A DNA stretch of 7,353 nucleotides from an uncultured Candidatus Melainabacteria bacterium (GCA_934717855.1 CAKUZI010000022.1:1-7353); one strand, 5' to 3'. Positions 1 to 6,011 are shown, numbered from the stretch's first letter. Numbers and translations: made by a program. The notes: generated from the sequence alone by a model not told the origin.

Positions 1-74
1 ACGGTCGTAAAGACTCACCTCGGTGAAAATACTTGGCGGGCCACCGCCTGGGAAGATAACTCGTTGCCAGCGCC
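1..74 (+). rRNA. rrf: 5S ribosomal RNA, 3' part (5' end outside window)
   Basis: The first ~74 bases match the second half of a bacterial 5S rRNA. The segment GGTGAAAATACTTGGCGGG, then CCGCCTGGGAAGATAACTCG and TTGCCAGCG, lines up with the cyanobacterial 5S end (GGCAACGATAGCTCCCGGG, CGGTCGCTAAAATAGCTCG, ACGCCAGG). The 5' half lies outside the window, so the contig breaks inside a multicopy rRNA operon. The exact mature 3' end is uncertain by a few bases; it should pair with the missing 5' end. Confidence 0.88.
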
Positions 75-81
75 TTTTTTT

Positions 82-125
82 AAAAGAGAGAATTGAGATT
101 TTAGCTTGATTCTCTCTTTTGTTTT
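82..125 (+). terminator. Rho-independent terminator of the rRNA operon
   Basis: A perfect 12-bp inverted repeat (AAAAGAGAGAAT at 82-93, ATTCTCTCTTTT at 109-120) with a 15-nt loop starts 8 nt after the 5S rRNA. The 3' arm ends in TTTT and is followed by GTTTT. Its position directly after 5S makes it the likely end of the rRNA transcript. Confidence 0.8.
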
Positions 126-140
126 ATAGATATTAGGTAT

Positions 141-926
141 ATGGTGAAAATTCTTCCAATTCTTTCTTCTCAAAAAAGTAATCTTCAAAATGAGCCAATT
201 GCTTATGATGATGAAATATCTCAGCAAAGACGAAATTATATTCGGTCTCATTATGAGAGCTGGAATAATGGACTTTACCAAGATATTTATGAAAAAGAAC
301 CAAGATTAGAAGAATATGAATTGAATAAACTTGTTAAATTTTATTCTTCTAAACCTAAAAAAATTAATATTGATAACCTTAATATAGTTGCAAGAAAGAT
401 TGATTGTTCTCCTAAAACAACAATTTATCGTGGGCAATCGTTAATATATTCCAGCGATGAAGATATAAGAAGTTTAAAAGATGCTGGTTTTAAACAAGTT
501 ATTGATTTTGCTAGTTTTGGTGATGAATATAAACATCGTGTTGAAAAAGCTGGGTTGTCTTTCTACGACTTCCCTATGGAAAATTTCTGGGATGATGGTA
601 TTTTTGTCAAATCAAATTCTCCTGAAAATAATAGAAATTACTTAAATAAATTTGTGAAATTTATAAACAAGATGCAAGAGGGCTATGCTTACATTGGTTG
701 TGATTATGGTACATATAAAACTGATGAAGCAGTTATGCTGAATAGTTTCTTTAATCCTAAAGCTAATCGACATTCTGTTGTTGTTAGACATAATTTTATG
801 ATCGACAAAATGCGAATTTTGTATGAAAATTTGACGAGTGCAGATAAATTGAAAATGAAATGGAATGCAGAGTGGGAGAAGGAATTCCAGTCTATGTTAA
901 AGAGAGCAAAGGCATTTCCTGTTTAG
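141..926 (+). CDS. Tyrosine/dual-specificity phosphatase-like protein with degenerate active site (CX5K)
   Basis: This 261-aa soluble protein has no signal peptide or membrane segment. Residues ~93-205 look like a cysteine phosphatase fold: TIYRGQSL (93-101), LKDAGFKQVID (112-122), a possible general-acid loop NFWDDG (148-153), and the P-loop CDYGTYKT at 187-194. The canonical motif is HCX5R(S/T); here the position before Cys187 is Gly and the conserved Arg is Lys193, so phosphate binding should be weakened or lost. The RG-S and LK-AG--Q-ID blocks are shared with the convergent neighbour, 9 bp away, which has an intact motif. Residues 1-90 and 206-261 are not recognised. There is no good Shine-Dalgarno before ATG 141; a weak TTGATT-N17-GATATT (106-134) would start transcription at about the ATG. 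It could be a pseudophosphatase, a binding protein or an enzyme with altered chemistry. The coding call is firm, the fold call moderate. Confidence 0.72.
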   Translation: MVKILPILSSQKSNLQNEPIAYDDEISQQRRNYIRSHYESWNNGLYQDIYEKEPRLEEYELNKLVKFYSSKPKKINIDNLNIVARKIDCSPKTTIYRGQSLIYSSDEDIRSLKDAGFKQVIDFASFGDEYKHRVEKAGLSFYDFPMENFWDDGIFVKSNSPENNRNYLNKFVKFINKMQEGYAYIGCDYGTYKTDEAVMLNSFFNPKANRHSVVVRHNFMIDKMRILYENLTSADKLKMKWNAEWEKEFQSMLKRAKAFPV

Positions 927-935
927 TTTATTAAT

Positions 936-1436
936 TTATTCTTTTGGGAAACAATATGTTTTCATAAAATCTTTTAAAATATTATAGTATTTTTTTGAAC
1001 GTTTTGTGTTTGGATTTTCAAAAATATCGGAAAATCCTAGTTTTACCATGTCTTTTATTATTGAATTCAAAGGTTTTTGAGTAAAATATTTTTCGTATAA
1101 TGCAACACATATTCCGGTTCGTCTTTTGCCTTTTTGGCAATGGATGTATGTTTTGCCATCATTTTTGGTAATCGCATTCATTACATCAAGGAAAAAAGCC
1201 GGTTTTGGAATACCATTCATTCTGTGTGAATACTTAAAGTTTTTATATTTGATGCCTAATAATTTGCAAAAAAGTTTTTCTAGAGGTTTATTTATTAGTG
1301 AACTATTGCGTAAATCTATTATTTGATTAATTCCGGCTTTTTTCATTTTGTATAACCGAAGCGGAGAAGTTACTGATTTCCCTCGAATTAATCTATTGTC
1401 TACAACTGTCATGTATTGAGGTAAATTAATTTTCAT
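936..1436 (-). CDS. Dual-specificity/tyrosine phosphatase family protein
   Basis: This 166-aa cytoplasmic-looking protein carries the signature HCQKGKRRTG at residues 99-108: His99, nucleophile Cys100, five residues, phosphate-binding Arg106 and Thr107, as in cysteine-dependent protein phosphatases (CX5R). The upstream blocks LIRGKSV (16-22) and MKKAGINQIIDLR (31-43) are the usual first strands of bacterial DSP-like proteins. The length fits a minimal catalytic domain. The general acid Asp is not evident in the expected loop around HRMNGIPKP (71-79), so activity or substrate may be unusual; a phosphoinositide, RNA or phosphoprotein substrate cannot be told apart. The start at 1436 is the first ATG in the open frame; no strong Shine-Dalgarno is visible, and a second ATG lies at 1412 (residue 9). 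It converges on the CX5K gene at 141-926. Confidence 0.82.
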   Translation of the reverse strand: MKINLPQYMTVVDNRLIRGKSVTSPLRLYKMKKAGINQIIDLRNSSLINKPLEKLFCKLLGIKYKNFKYSHRMNGIPKPAFFLDVMNAITKNDGKTYIHCQKGKRRTGICVALYEKYFTQKPLNSIIKDMVKLGFSDIFENPNTKRSKKYYNILKDFMKTYCFPKE

Positions 1437-1530
1437 ATAATGTACAAAAGCTCTAAAGAAATAATGTTGCTAATTCTTTTTTTATTATTAATTATTGTTA
1501 CGTTTTTGAAATTTTTAAAACAATTTAGTA

Positions 1531-1557
1531 AAAAAAAGAGCCTGAATTAACAGGCTC
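1531..1557 (-). terminator. Rho-independent terminator, minus strand
   Basis: On the minus strand a perfect 7-bp GC-rich stem GAGCCTG/CAGGCTC (1557-1551 and 1544-1538) with loop TTAATT is followed by seven or more T (1537-1531). This is a textbook intrinsic terminator. No minus-strand gene ends beside it: the nearest upstream minus-strand gene is spmB, whose stop is 530 bases away across the oppositely oriented zinc-ribbon gene. Confidence 0.85.
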
Positions 1558-1607
1558 GTTGGAATTAAGAATAGCTGGAAGTATGAAAAAGATTTAATAA
1601 TTATATT

Positions 1608-1673
1608 TAATACAAGAAACGCCCTTGTGCCAATAGGCTCAGTGGGTAATTTTTGTATTAGTCGGGTGGGTAA
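1608..1673. repeat. Nested hairpin element with GTGGGTAA direct repeats (possible small interspersed repeat)
   Basis: TAATACAA (1608-1615) and TTGTATTA (1653-1660) are perfect inverted repeats. Between them an inner hairpin forms from CCC 1622-1624 with GGG 1644-1646, TTG 1625-1627 with CAG 1640-1642, and GCC 1629-1631 with GGC 1636-1638 around the loop AATA. GTGGGTAA occurs at 1642-1649 and again at 1666-1673. The element is clearly richer in G+C than the flanking DNA. It could be a REP/MITE-like repeat or part of a small RNA; I cannot tell without genome copies. The rest of 1441-1709 shows only the terminator and the promoter listed separately. Confidence 0.5.
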
Positions 1674-1675
1674 GA

Positions 1676-1703
1676 TTGACTTTATTGAAATTGTAATTAT
1701 AAA
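1676..1703 (+). promoter_or_regulatory. Sigma70-type promoter for the zinc-ribbon gene
   Basis: TTGACT (1676-1681), a 16-bp spacer and TATAAA (1698-1703) match sigma70 boxes at 5/6 each. The expected transcription start, about 7 nt after the -10 box, falls on the A of ATG 1710, which would give a leaderless mRNA. Confidence 0.55.
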
Positions 1704-1709
1704 AAAAGT

Positions 1710-2093
1710 ATGACAATTTTGGAGTTTTTTAAATTTAATAAAGAATGTGAACATTCTAAAGTAAGACCAGATGTGGATTTTGCGTATTGCCCGGATTGTG
1801 GTGAGCTGATAGAAAATCAATGGTATTTGGTTCGTTGTGCTTGTTGTGGCGTAAAGCTTAAAGGAATTATTCGGAATAAAGAAATTGTTCCAGAAAAACA
1901 TTTTTGTCATAATTGTGGCGGTCGTGATTATGTAGTGGAGTGCATAAATAAGATTAATTTTATTGATATAAGCTATGCAGTTTTAGTTAAAGCTGTTGTT
2001 CATAATAATTCAGAGACTTATACTCAAAGCTGGGTAGAAACAGACTTTAAAAAACAAAATTACAGACCGCGATTGCTTCAAGGTGGAATTTAG
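1710..2093 (+). CDS. Small zinc-ribbon-like protein, function unknown
   Basis: This 127-aa protein has three CxxC pairs: CPDC (27-30), CACC (43-46, Cys43/Cys46) and CHNC (66-69). Cys13, His15, Cys45 and Cys78 also lie in the N-terminal two thirds. The spacing suggests one or two zinc-ribbon folds; the last 45 residues carry no recognised motif. No known family is recognised, so nucleic-acid or protein binding is only inferred from the ribbons. There is no Shine-Dalgarno before the ATG, while a good promoter would start transcription at the ATG. The TAG stop (2091-2093) overlaps the TAA of convergent spmB (2092-2090), so each transcript must run into its neighbour's antisense strand; no plus-strand terminator is seen there. 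Confidence 0.72.
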   Translation: MTILEFFKFNKECEHSKVRPDVDFAYCPDCGELIENQWYLVRCACCGVKLKGIIRNKEIVPEKHFCHNCGGRDYVVECINKINFIDISYAVLVKAVVHNNSETYTQSWVETDFKKQNYRPRLLQGGI

Positions 2094-2623
2094 AACATTA
2101 GGTTACAAACGGTTATAGCGGTAACAATTCCTATAAAATCAGCCAATAAGCCGACTAAAAGCGCATATCTTAATTTTGAAATCCCAACAGCTCCAAAGTA
2201 TACTGCAAGGACGTAAAAAGTTGTTTCGCTAGAACCGACCATTACGGCAGTCAGTTTTGTTGCGTAAGCGTCAGGACCTAAGTTGTTTGCGATGTCAGAA
2301 AAAACGCCTAAGGCTGCAGAGCCTGATAGCGACCGAACTATCATTACAGGAATTGTGTCAGCAGGAACATTGAATTTTGCAAGTATTGGTGCGCAAGCGT
2401 GACCAATCATTTCAATTATTCCTGATGCTCGAAACATTGAGATAGCAACGATTATTGCAACTAAATATGGAATAATATCCACTGCAACTTTAAAACCATC
2501 TTTTGCGCCCGTTGTAAATGTTTCGTATAGCGGAACTTTTTTAAATAGGCCCATTGTAAGGATTAAAAGTAATATTGCAGGAAGTGCCCAGAGGGAAATT
2601 ATGTTCATTATTGATTGAAACAT
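2090..2623 (-). CDS. spmB: Spore maturation protein B-like membrane protein
   Basis: This is a 177-aa hydrophobic protein; Bacillus SpmB is about the same size. Membrane segments are visible at ~7-26, ~46-66 (broken by Pro52), ~91-108, ~125-146 and ~150-172. Recognisable family motifs are RSLSGSAALG (97-106) and GSSETTFYVLAVYFG (130-144), both typical of the nucleoside-recognition (Gate) family to which SpmA and SpmB belong. It lies 5 bp after spmA, the usual spmA-spmB order. Its ribosome binding site, GAGGAGGGGG, lies inside the 3' end of spmA about 10 nt before the ATG, so the two genes are probably translationally linked. In Bacillus the pair is needed for spore-core dehydration, but homologues occur widely in bacteria that never sporulate, where the role is unknown. 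Transport is suspected; no substrate can be read from the sequence. Confidence 0.92.
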   Translation of the reverse strand: MFQSIMNIISLWALPAILLLILTMGLFKKVPLYETFTTGAKDGFKVAVDIIPYLVAIIVAISMFRASGIIEMIGHACAPILAKFNVPADTIPVMIVRSLSGSAALGVFSDIANNLGPDAYATKLTAVMVGSSETTFYVLAVYFGAVGISKLRYALLVGLLADFIGIVTAITVCNLMF

Positions 2624-2628
2624 TATGC

Positions 2629-3273
2629 TTATGCCCCCTCCTCAAAATCAGATAGATTTTGGTCATTCCTCGAGGGGAGGACATTGCTAAAACTTTGTTT
2701 TGCCCAAAATTTTTGAAAAACTTTTGCTAGTATTATCGCGCTAACAAAGGCAATACTTGTAACTAAAAGTGTTGGGGCGATTATTTCAGTTGGGTTTTTA
2801 TAACCAATTCCGATTAGAATTGCAATTACAGTTGCCGGAATTAGTTGAAATCCGGCTGTATTCATTGCCAAAAACATACACATAGCATTAGATGCTGATG
2901 ATTTGTCTTTGTTTTGAGTTTGCAATTCTTTCATTGCTTTTATGCCGATTGGAGTTGCGGCGTTTGTTAATCCAAAAGCGTTTGCAGAAAAACTCATTGC
3001 AATATCACCAATTGCCGGAGAATTTTCCGGAATTTCGTTGAACAATCTTTTGGTAATTGGTTTGATAATTTTAGCAATAAGTGAAATAAGTCCGCATTTT
3101 TCGGCAATTTTCATCATTCCAAGCCAAAAAGCCATTATTCCGATTAACGAAAAAGCGACTTTAACAGAAAGTTCGGCGCCTGTAAGGATTGAATTTACGA
3201 CGTCTGGTAATTTGCCGTTGATTGCTCCGGCAATTATTGATATTACTATTAAAAAATAGAAAATGTAATTCAT
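2629..3273 (-). CDS. spmA: Spore maturation protein A-like membrane protein with repeat-derived C-terminus
   Basis: This 214-aa membrane protein has hydrophobic segments at ~2-18, ~36-55, ~133-157 and ~164-185. The family hallmark FGLTNAATPIGIKAM spans residues 100-114, and MNTAGFQLIPATVIA (137-151) is also typical. Bacillus SpmA has about 196 residues. Here the last ~18 residues (LPSRNDQNLSDFEEGA) are polar and are encoded by a palindromic repeat at 2634-2680, so they look like an add-on. ATG 3273 has no Shine-Dalgarno, but TTGACC-N17-TTTAAT with an extended TG would start transcription exactly there. It is followed after 5 bp by spmB and preceded, 39 bp away, by the 102-aa gene, so it could also be reached from that gene's promoter. 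The role is unknown outside spore formers. Confidence 0.92.
   Translation of the reverse strand: MNYIFYFLIVISIIAGAINGKLPDVVNSILTGAELSVKVAFSLIGIMAFWLGMMKIAEKCGLISLIAKIIKPITKRLFNEIPENSPAIGDIAMSFSANAFGLTNAATPIGIKAMKELQTQNKDKSSASNAMCMFLAMNTAGFQLIPATVIAILIGIGYKNPTEIIAPTLLVTSIAFVSAIILAKVFQKFWAKQSFSNVLPSRNDQNLSDFEEGA
2634..2680. repeat. Palindromic repeat element inside the 3' end of spmA
   Basis: CAAAATC (2643-2649) and GATTTTG (2655-2661) form a 7-bp stem with a 5-nt loop. They are flanked by a C/T-rich arm (CCCCCTCCT, 2634-2642) and a G/A-rich arm (GAGGGGAGG, 2672-2680) that pair imperfectly, and CCTCGAGG (2668-2675) is itself a palindrome. On the minus strand CTCCCCTCGAGG (2679-2668) differs by one base from CTCCCCTTGAGG at 7341-7352, which suggests an interspersed repeat family. 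Confidence 0.55.
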
Positions 3274-3279
3274 ATTCTG

Positions 3280-3308
3280 ATTAAAGCATTAATACAGTTT
3301 AAGGTCAA
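3280..3308 (-). promoter_or_regulatory. Extended -10 promoter for spmA
   Basis: On the minus strand TTGACC (3308-3303), a 17-bp spacer ending TGC, and TTTAAT (3285-3280) match sigma70 boxes at 5/6 each plus an extended -10 TGn. The predicted start, 7 nt on, is 3273, the A of the spmA ATG. Confidence 0.5.
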
Positions 3309-3312
3309 TTAA

Positions 3313-3621
3313 TTAACCTTTTTTGAAAACATTGATTACACCTTTTAATAATGACTTAGCATCAGAAACAAGAGGTGATGGTTCTCTGAAAGGAGCATTT
3401 AATTCTTCTAGTTCAATTAATTTTTGTCTTTGATGTTTGTATGCTTTAATAAGGCTTTTTAAAACTTTATTTGGTTTATGAACAGATGGACCAGAAATTT
3501 GAACCATTTTATCATAATATCTTTTATCAATTTCGTTTAATCGTCTTCCAGAATTCATTGTAACCATTGCTCTGTCTTGAATTGCACGGTACGTTGCATT
3601 AATTGTTCTCGTTACTTTCAT
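3313..3621 (-). CDS. Small basic hypothetical protein
   Basis: This 102-aa protein is not recognised. It is Lys/Arg-rich, has no Cys and no membrane segment or signal peptide, and looks mostly helical (residues 4-42, 50-73 and 84-100), with a short Pro-containing linker (AP-REPSP, 76-83). A well-formed promoter (TTGGCA-N17-TATTAT) lies about 45 bp upstream, and AGAAAGAAGA about 7 nt before the ATG can serve as a purine-rich ribosome binding site; both support it being real. It lies 39 bp upstream of spmA on the same strand and no convincing terminator separates them, so it may be the first gene of a three-gene transcript. The sequence gives no functional clue; the basic charge would fit nucleic-acid or membrane-surface binding, which is inference only. 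Confidence 0.7.
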   Translation of the reverse strand: MKVTRTINATYRAIQDRAMVTMNSGRRLNEIDKRYYDKMVQISGPSVHKPNKVLKSLIKAYKHQRQKLIELEELNAPFREPSPLVSDAKSLLKGVINVFKKG

Positions 3622-3666
3622 ATTTAAATCTTCTTTCTTTTGGGGTAATTTGTATTTACACTTTTA

Positions 3667-3695
3667 ATAATACACTGAATAAAAAAAATTGCCAA
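3667..3695 (-). promoter_or_regulatory. Sigma70 promoter for the 102-aa gene
   Basis: On the minus strand TTGGCA (3695-3690), a 17-bp spacer and TATTAT (3672-3667) are near-consensus (5/6 each). The start is expected near 3660, giving a leader of ~40 nt that includes the purine-rich ribosome binding site. Confidence 0.7.
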
Positions 3696-3738
3696 ATAAA
3701 TGTTAAAAATTAAGAAATATTAATGAAAAATTTTATAT

Positions 3739-3772
3739 AAAAAACGACACCTTTTTACAAAGATGTCGTTTT
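3739..3772 (-). terminator. Rho-independent terminator after the acyl-CoA synthetase gene
   Basis: On the minus strand AAAACGACA (3772-3764) pairs with TGTCGTTTT (3749-3741). A 4-bp inner stem continues after one mismatch, and the hairpin is followed by a run of T (to 3739). It begins 21 nt after the TAA of the acyl-CoA synthetase gene and cleanly separates this transcript from the next promoter. Confidence 0.88.
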
Positions 3773-3793
3773 AAATTATTAATTAAAGTTTAA

Positions 3794-5953
3794 TTAACAG
3801 CAAGAGCAAGCTTCACAATTGCAAGCTAGAGCTTCTTTAGCTTCTTCTAATCTAACTTTAATACGTCCGTCAACGGCAATACCTTCACCAGTTGTTTCTG
3901 AAATTAACAATGGGTTAATATCCAATTCGTCGATGAATTTGTAGTCGTTAACTAATTGAGATAATCTCAACAATGTTTCTTGGATTTGATCGATTTGAGC
4001 AGGTTTTGTACCTCTTGCACCTTCAAGAAGTTTGTAAGCCTTAACTGATTTAATCATATCCATAGCGTCTGTATCAGTCAAAGGAGCAATTCTGAAAGTT
4101 ACGTCTTTCATAACTTCTACGAATACACCACCTAAACCGAACATCATCATAGGACCGTATTGAGGATCTGTTGCGATACCGCAAACCATTTCACGAGAAC
4201 CTTTAACCATTTCTTGAATGATTACACCTTCAAGACCTTCTAACAAGCCTTTTGCTTCTAATCTTTCAAGAAGTCCTTTGTATTCTTTTCTCAATTGTTC
4301 TTCTGATTTGATGTTTACAACAACACCGCCAACATCTGTTTTGTGAGATGTTGTTTTTGAAGTCATTTTCATAACAACAGGGTAGCCGATTGAGTTACCT
4401 AGGCTAACAACTTCTTCTTCGTTTGTTGCCAAACCATATTTACAAGCTCTGATTCCGTATGCTTGCAATACATCGATTGATTCAAGAGTTGTTAATTGTG
4501 CTCTGTTTTCTTTCAATGCATTTTTGATGATGCTGTCAACTTTAGCTTTGTCAACGTCTGAATAGCAAGGAACTTTTCCCTCAGGTTTTTCAATCCAAAG
4601 TCTTTGTTCGTTCAATCTATTTAAGCCGTCAGCAGCTTCTTCTGCATACATAAAGAATGGCATATTAACTTTCATATCAGAAAGTTTTGTGAAGAATTCG
4701 CTCTTAGTCATGAATACACCGATAACAGGTTTTTCAGGGTGTTCAGCTTTAATTTCCATCAAAGCTTTAGCAACGTCGATATCTTTCAAACCTAAGAATG
4801 GAAGATAGATTGTAATAATCATATCAACGTTTTCATCAGCGATTACTGTTTCCAATGTTTGCTTGTAGTGTTCGATTGGAGCAGAAGCAATCATATCAAC
4901 AGGGTTTTTAACTGATGCTGCAGATGGTAAGAAACTTCTTAATTTATCTTTTGTAGCATCTGTTAATTTTGCCATTTGCATACCGTATTCGCAAACAGCA
5001 TCTGTAGCCATGATACCAGGACCACCTGAGTTTGTGATAATAGCAACTCTATCGCCTTTTGGAATAGGGCAAGTAGAGAATACTTTTGCAGTTGCAAACA
5101 AGTTTTTCAAAGAAAATTCTCTGATAATACCTGATTGGTGCAACAATGCAGCAGCAGCTTTATCAGCACCGGCCAATGAACCTGTGTGTGATGATGCAGC
5201 AGAAGCACCTGCAGCAGATCTTCCAGATTTCAAAGCCAAAATAGGTTTTTTCTTTGTAATTCTTGTAGCTAATTTTCTGAAATTAGCTGGATCTTGAATT
5301 GATTCCATGTACAACAAAATTTGTTTAACGTCTTCATCGTTTTCCCAATATTCAAGAGCTGTTTCAGCGTTAACATCAGCTTGGTTACCGATTGAAATAA
5401 ATTGTGCAAAACCAAGATTAAGGTCTTTCAAAATGTTCAAAATACCGCCACCTAAAGCACCTGATTGAGATACGAAACCGATGTTTCCACGTTCAGGAAG
5501 AGATTCTGCAAAGCAACCGTCCATTCTAACGTCAGGGTGAGTGTTTACAACACCTAAGCAGTTAGGACCAACGCATCTCATGCCGTATTCTTTAATCTTT
5601 TCTACTAATTGTTTTTCAACTTCAGCACCTTCTTTACCAGTTTCTTTGAAGCCTGCAGTGATGATACAAAGACCTTTAATACCTTTTTCGTGGCATTGGT
5701 CAATTGTTGATAATACAAATTTTGCATTAACAACGATGATAGCTAAATCTACTTCACCAGGAACTTCCAAAACTGATGTGTAAGCTTGAAGTCCTTCAAT
5801 AATTCCGCCTTTTGGGTTTACAGGATAAATTTTTCCATTGAAATTGTATTCCTGTAATCTTTTCATGATATCAGAACCGATAGTGTGTTCTTTTGTTGAC
5901 GCACCAATAACCGCAATTGATTTTGGTTTCATGATTTTGTCTAAAATGTTCAT
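3794..5953 (-). CDS. Acyl/acetate-CoA ligase (ADP-forming), fused alpha-beta subunits
   Basis: This 719-aa cytoplasmic enzyme catalyses acyl-CoA + ADP + Pi = acid + ATP + CoA, the substrate-level phosphorylation step of acetate-forming fermenters. Domains in order: CoA-binding Rossmann domain (~5-135, IAVIGAS at 13-19, CVGPNCLGV at 127-135); succinyl-CoA-ligase-like domain (~155-290) with SQSGALGGG (162-170) and SHTGSLAG (255-262), where His256 is the likely phosphorylated histidine; a second flavodoxin-like domain with ITNSGGPGIMATDA (306-319); and C-terminal ATP-grasp (~485-705) with YPVVMKM, SHKTDVGG (536-543, His537), FGLGGVFVE and DINPLL (678-683). No GNAT domain is present, so this is not a Pat-type acetyltransferase. 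The chain ends in the cysteine-rich CNCEACSCC (711-719), outside the conserved fold. Start: ATG 5953 with ribosome binding site AAAGGA about 7 nt upstream. It is last in a gene row after the radical SAM and 110-aa genes, with a possible promoter of its own and a strong terminator. Substrate (acetate or another acid) is not certain. Confidence 0.95.
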   Translation of the reverse strand: MNILDKIMKPKSIAVIGASTKEHTIGSDIMKRLQEYNFNGKIYPVNPKGGIIEGLQAYTSVLEVPGEVDLAIIVVNAKFVLSTIDQCHEKGIKGLCIITAGFKETGKEGAEVEKQLVEKIKEYGMRCVGPNCLGVVNTHPDVRMDGCFAESLPERGNIGFVSQSGALGGGILNILKDLNLGFAQFISIGNQADVNAETALEYWENDEDVKQILLYMESIQDPANFRKLATRITKKKPILALKSGRSAAGASAASSHTGSLAGADKAAAALLHQSGIIREFSLKNLFATAKVFSTCPIPKGDRVAIITNSGGPGIMATDAVCEYGMQMAKLTDATKDKLRSFLPSAASVKNPVDMIASAPIEHYKQTLETVIADENVDMIITIYLPFLGLKDIDVAKALMEIKAEHPEKPVIGVFMTKSEFFTKLSDMKVNMPFFMYAEEAADGLNRLNEQRLWIEKPEGKVPCYSDVDKAKVDSIIKNALKENRAQLTTLESIDVLQAYGIRACKYGLATNEEEVVSLGNSIGYPVVMKMTSKTTSHKTDVGGVVVNIKSEEQLRKEYKGLLERLEAKGLLEGLEGVIIQEMVKGSREMVCGIATDPQYGPMMMFGLGGVFVEVMKDVTFRIAPLTDTDAMDMIKSVKAYKLLEGARGTKPAQIDQIQETLLRLSQLVNDYKFIDELDINPLLISETTGEGIAVDGRIKVRLEEAKEALACNCEACSCC

Positions 5954-5982
5954 GTTTTTTCCTTTCTTTTGGTTGAATTTTT

Positions 5983-6011
5983 ATTAGATTACTTTGTTTA
6001 AATTTTGTGAA
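5983..6011 (-). promoter_or_regulatory. Possible internal promoter for the acyl-CoA synthetase gene
   Basis: On the minus strand TTCACA (6011-6006), a 17-bp spacer and TCTAAT (5988-5983) match sigma70 boxes at 5/6 each. They overlap the last codons and stop of the 110-aa gene. The start would be near 5976, leaving ~22 nt that hold the AAAGGA ribosome binding site. It would allow the synthetase to be made at a higher level than its upstream neighbours. Confidence 0.42.

Noticed and set aside
1546..1713. 55-codon plus-strand open stretch whose TGA overlaps ATG 1710 (ATGA)
   Set aside because: It has no start codon near its beginning, starts inside a terminator hairpin and consists mostly of the nested hairpin element; the ATGA overlap is probably chance. 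A decayed gene end cannot be fully excluded.
1515..1910. 131-codon open frame on the minus strand opposite the zinc-ribbon gene
   Set aside because: It is antisense to a better gene, its last codons are the orphan terminator itself, and it is rich in Phe, Ile and Thr like a shadow frame, with no recognisable motif.
2942..3259. 105-codon plus-strand open frame inside spmA
   Set aside because: Shadow of a clear membrane-protein gene on the other strand; no independent evidence.
3301..3324. AAGGT...ACCTT hairpin followed by TTTT as a terminator
   Set aside because: The stem is only 5 bp. The T-run is on the plus strand, where no gene ends, and on the minus strand it overlaps the spmA -35 box.
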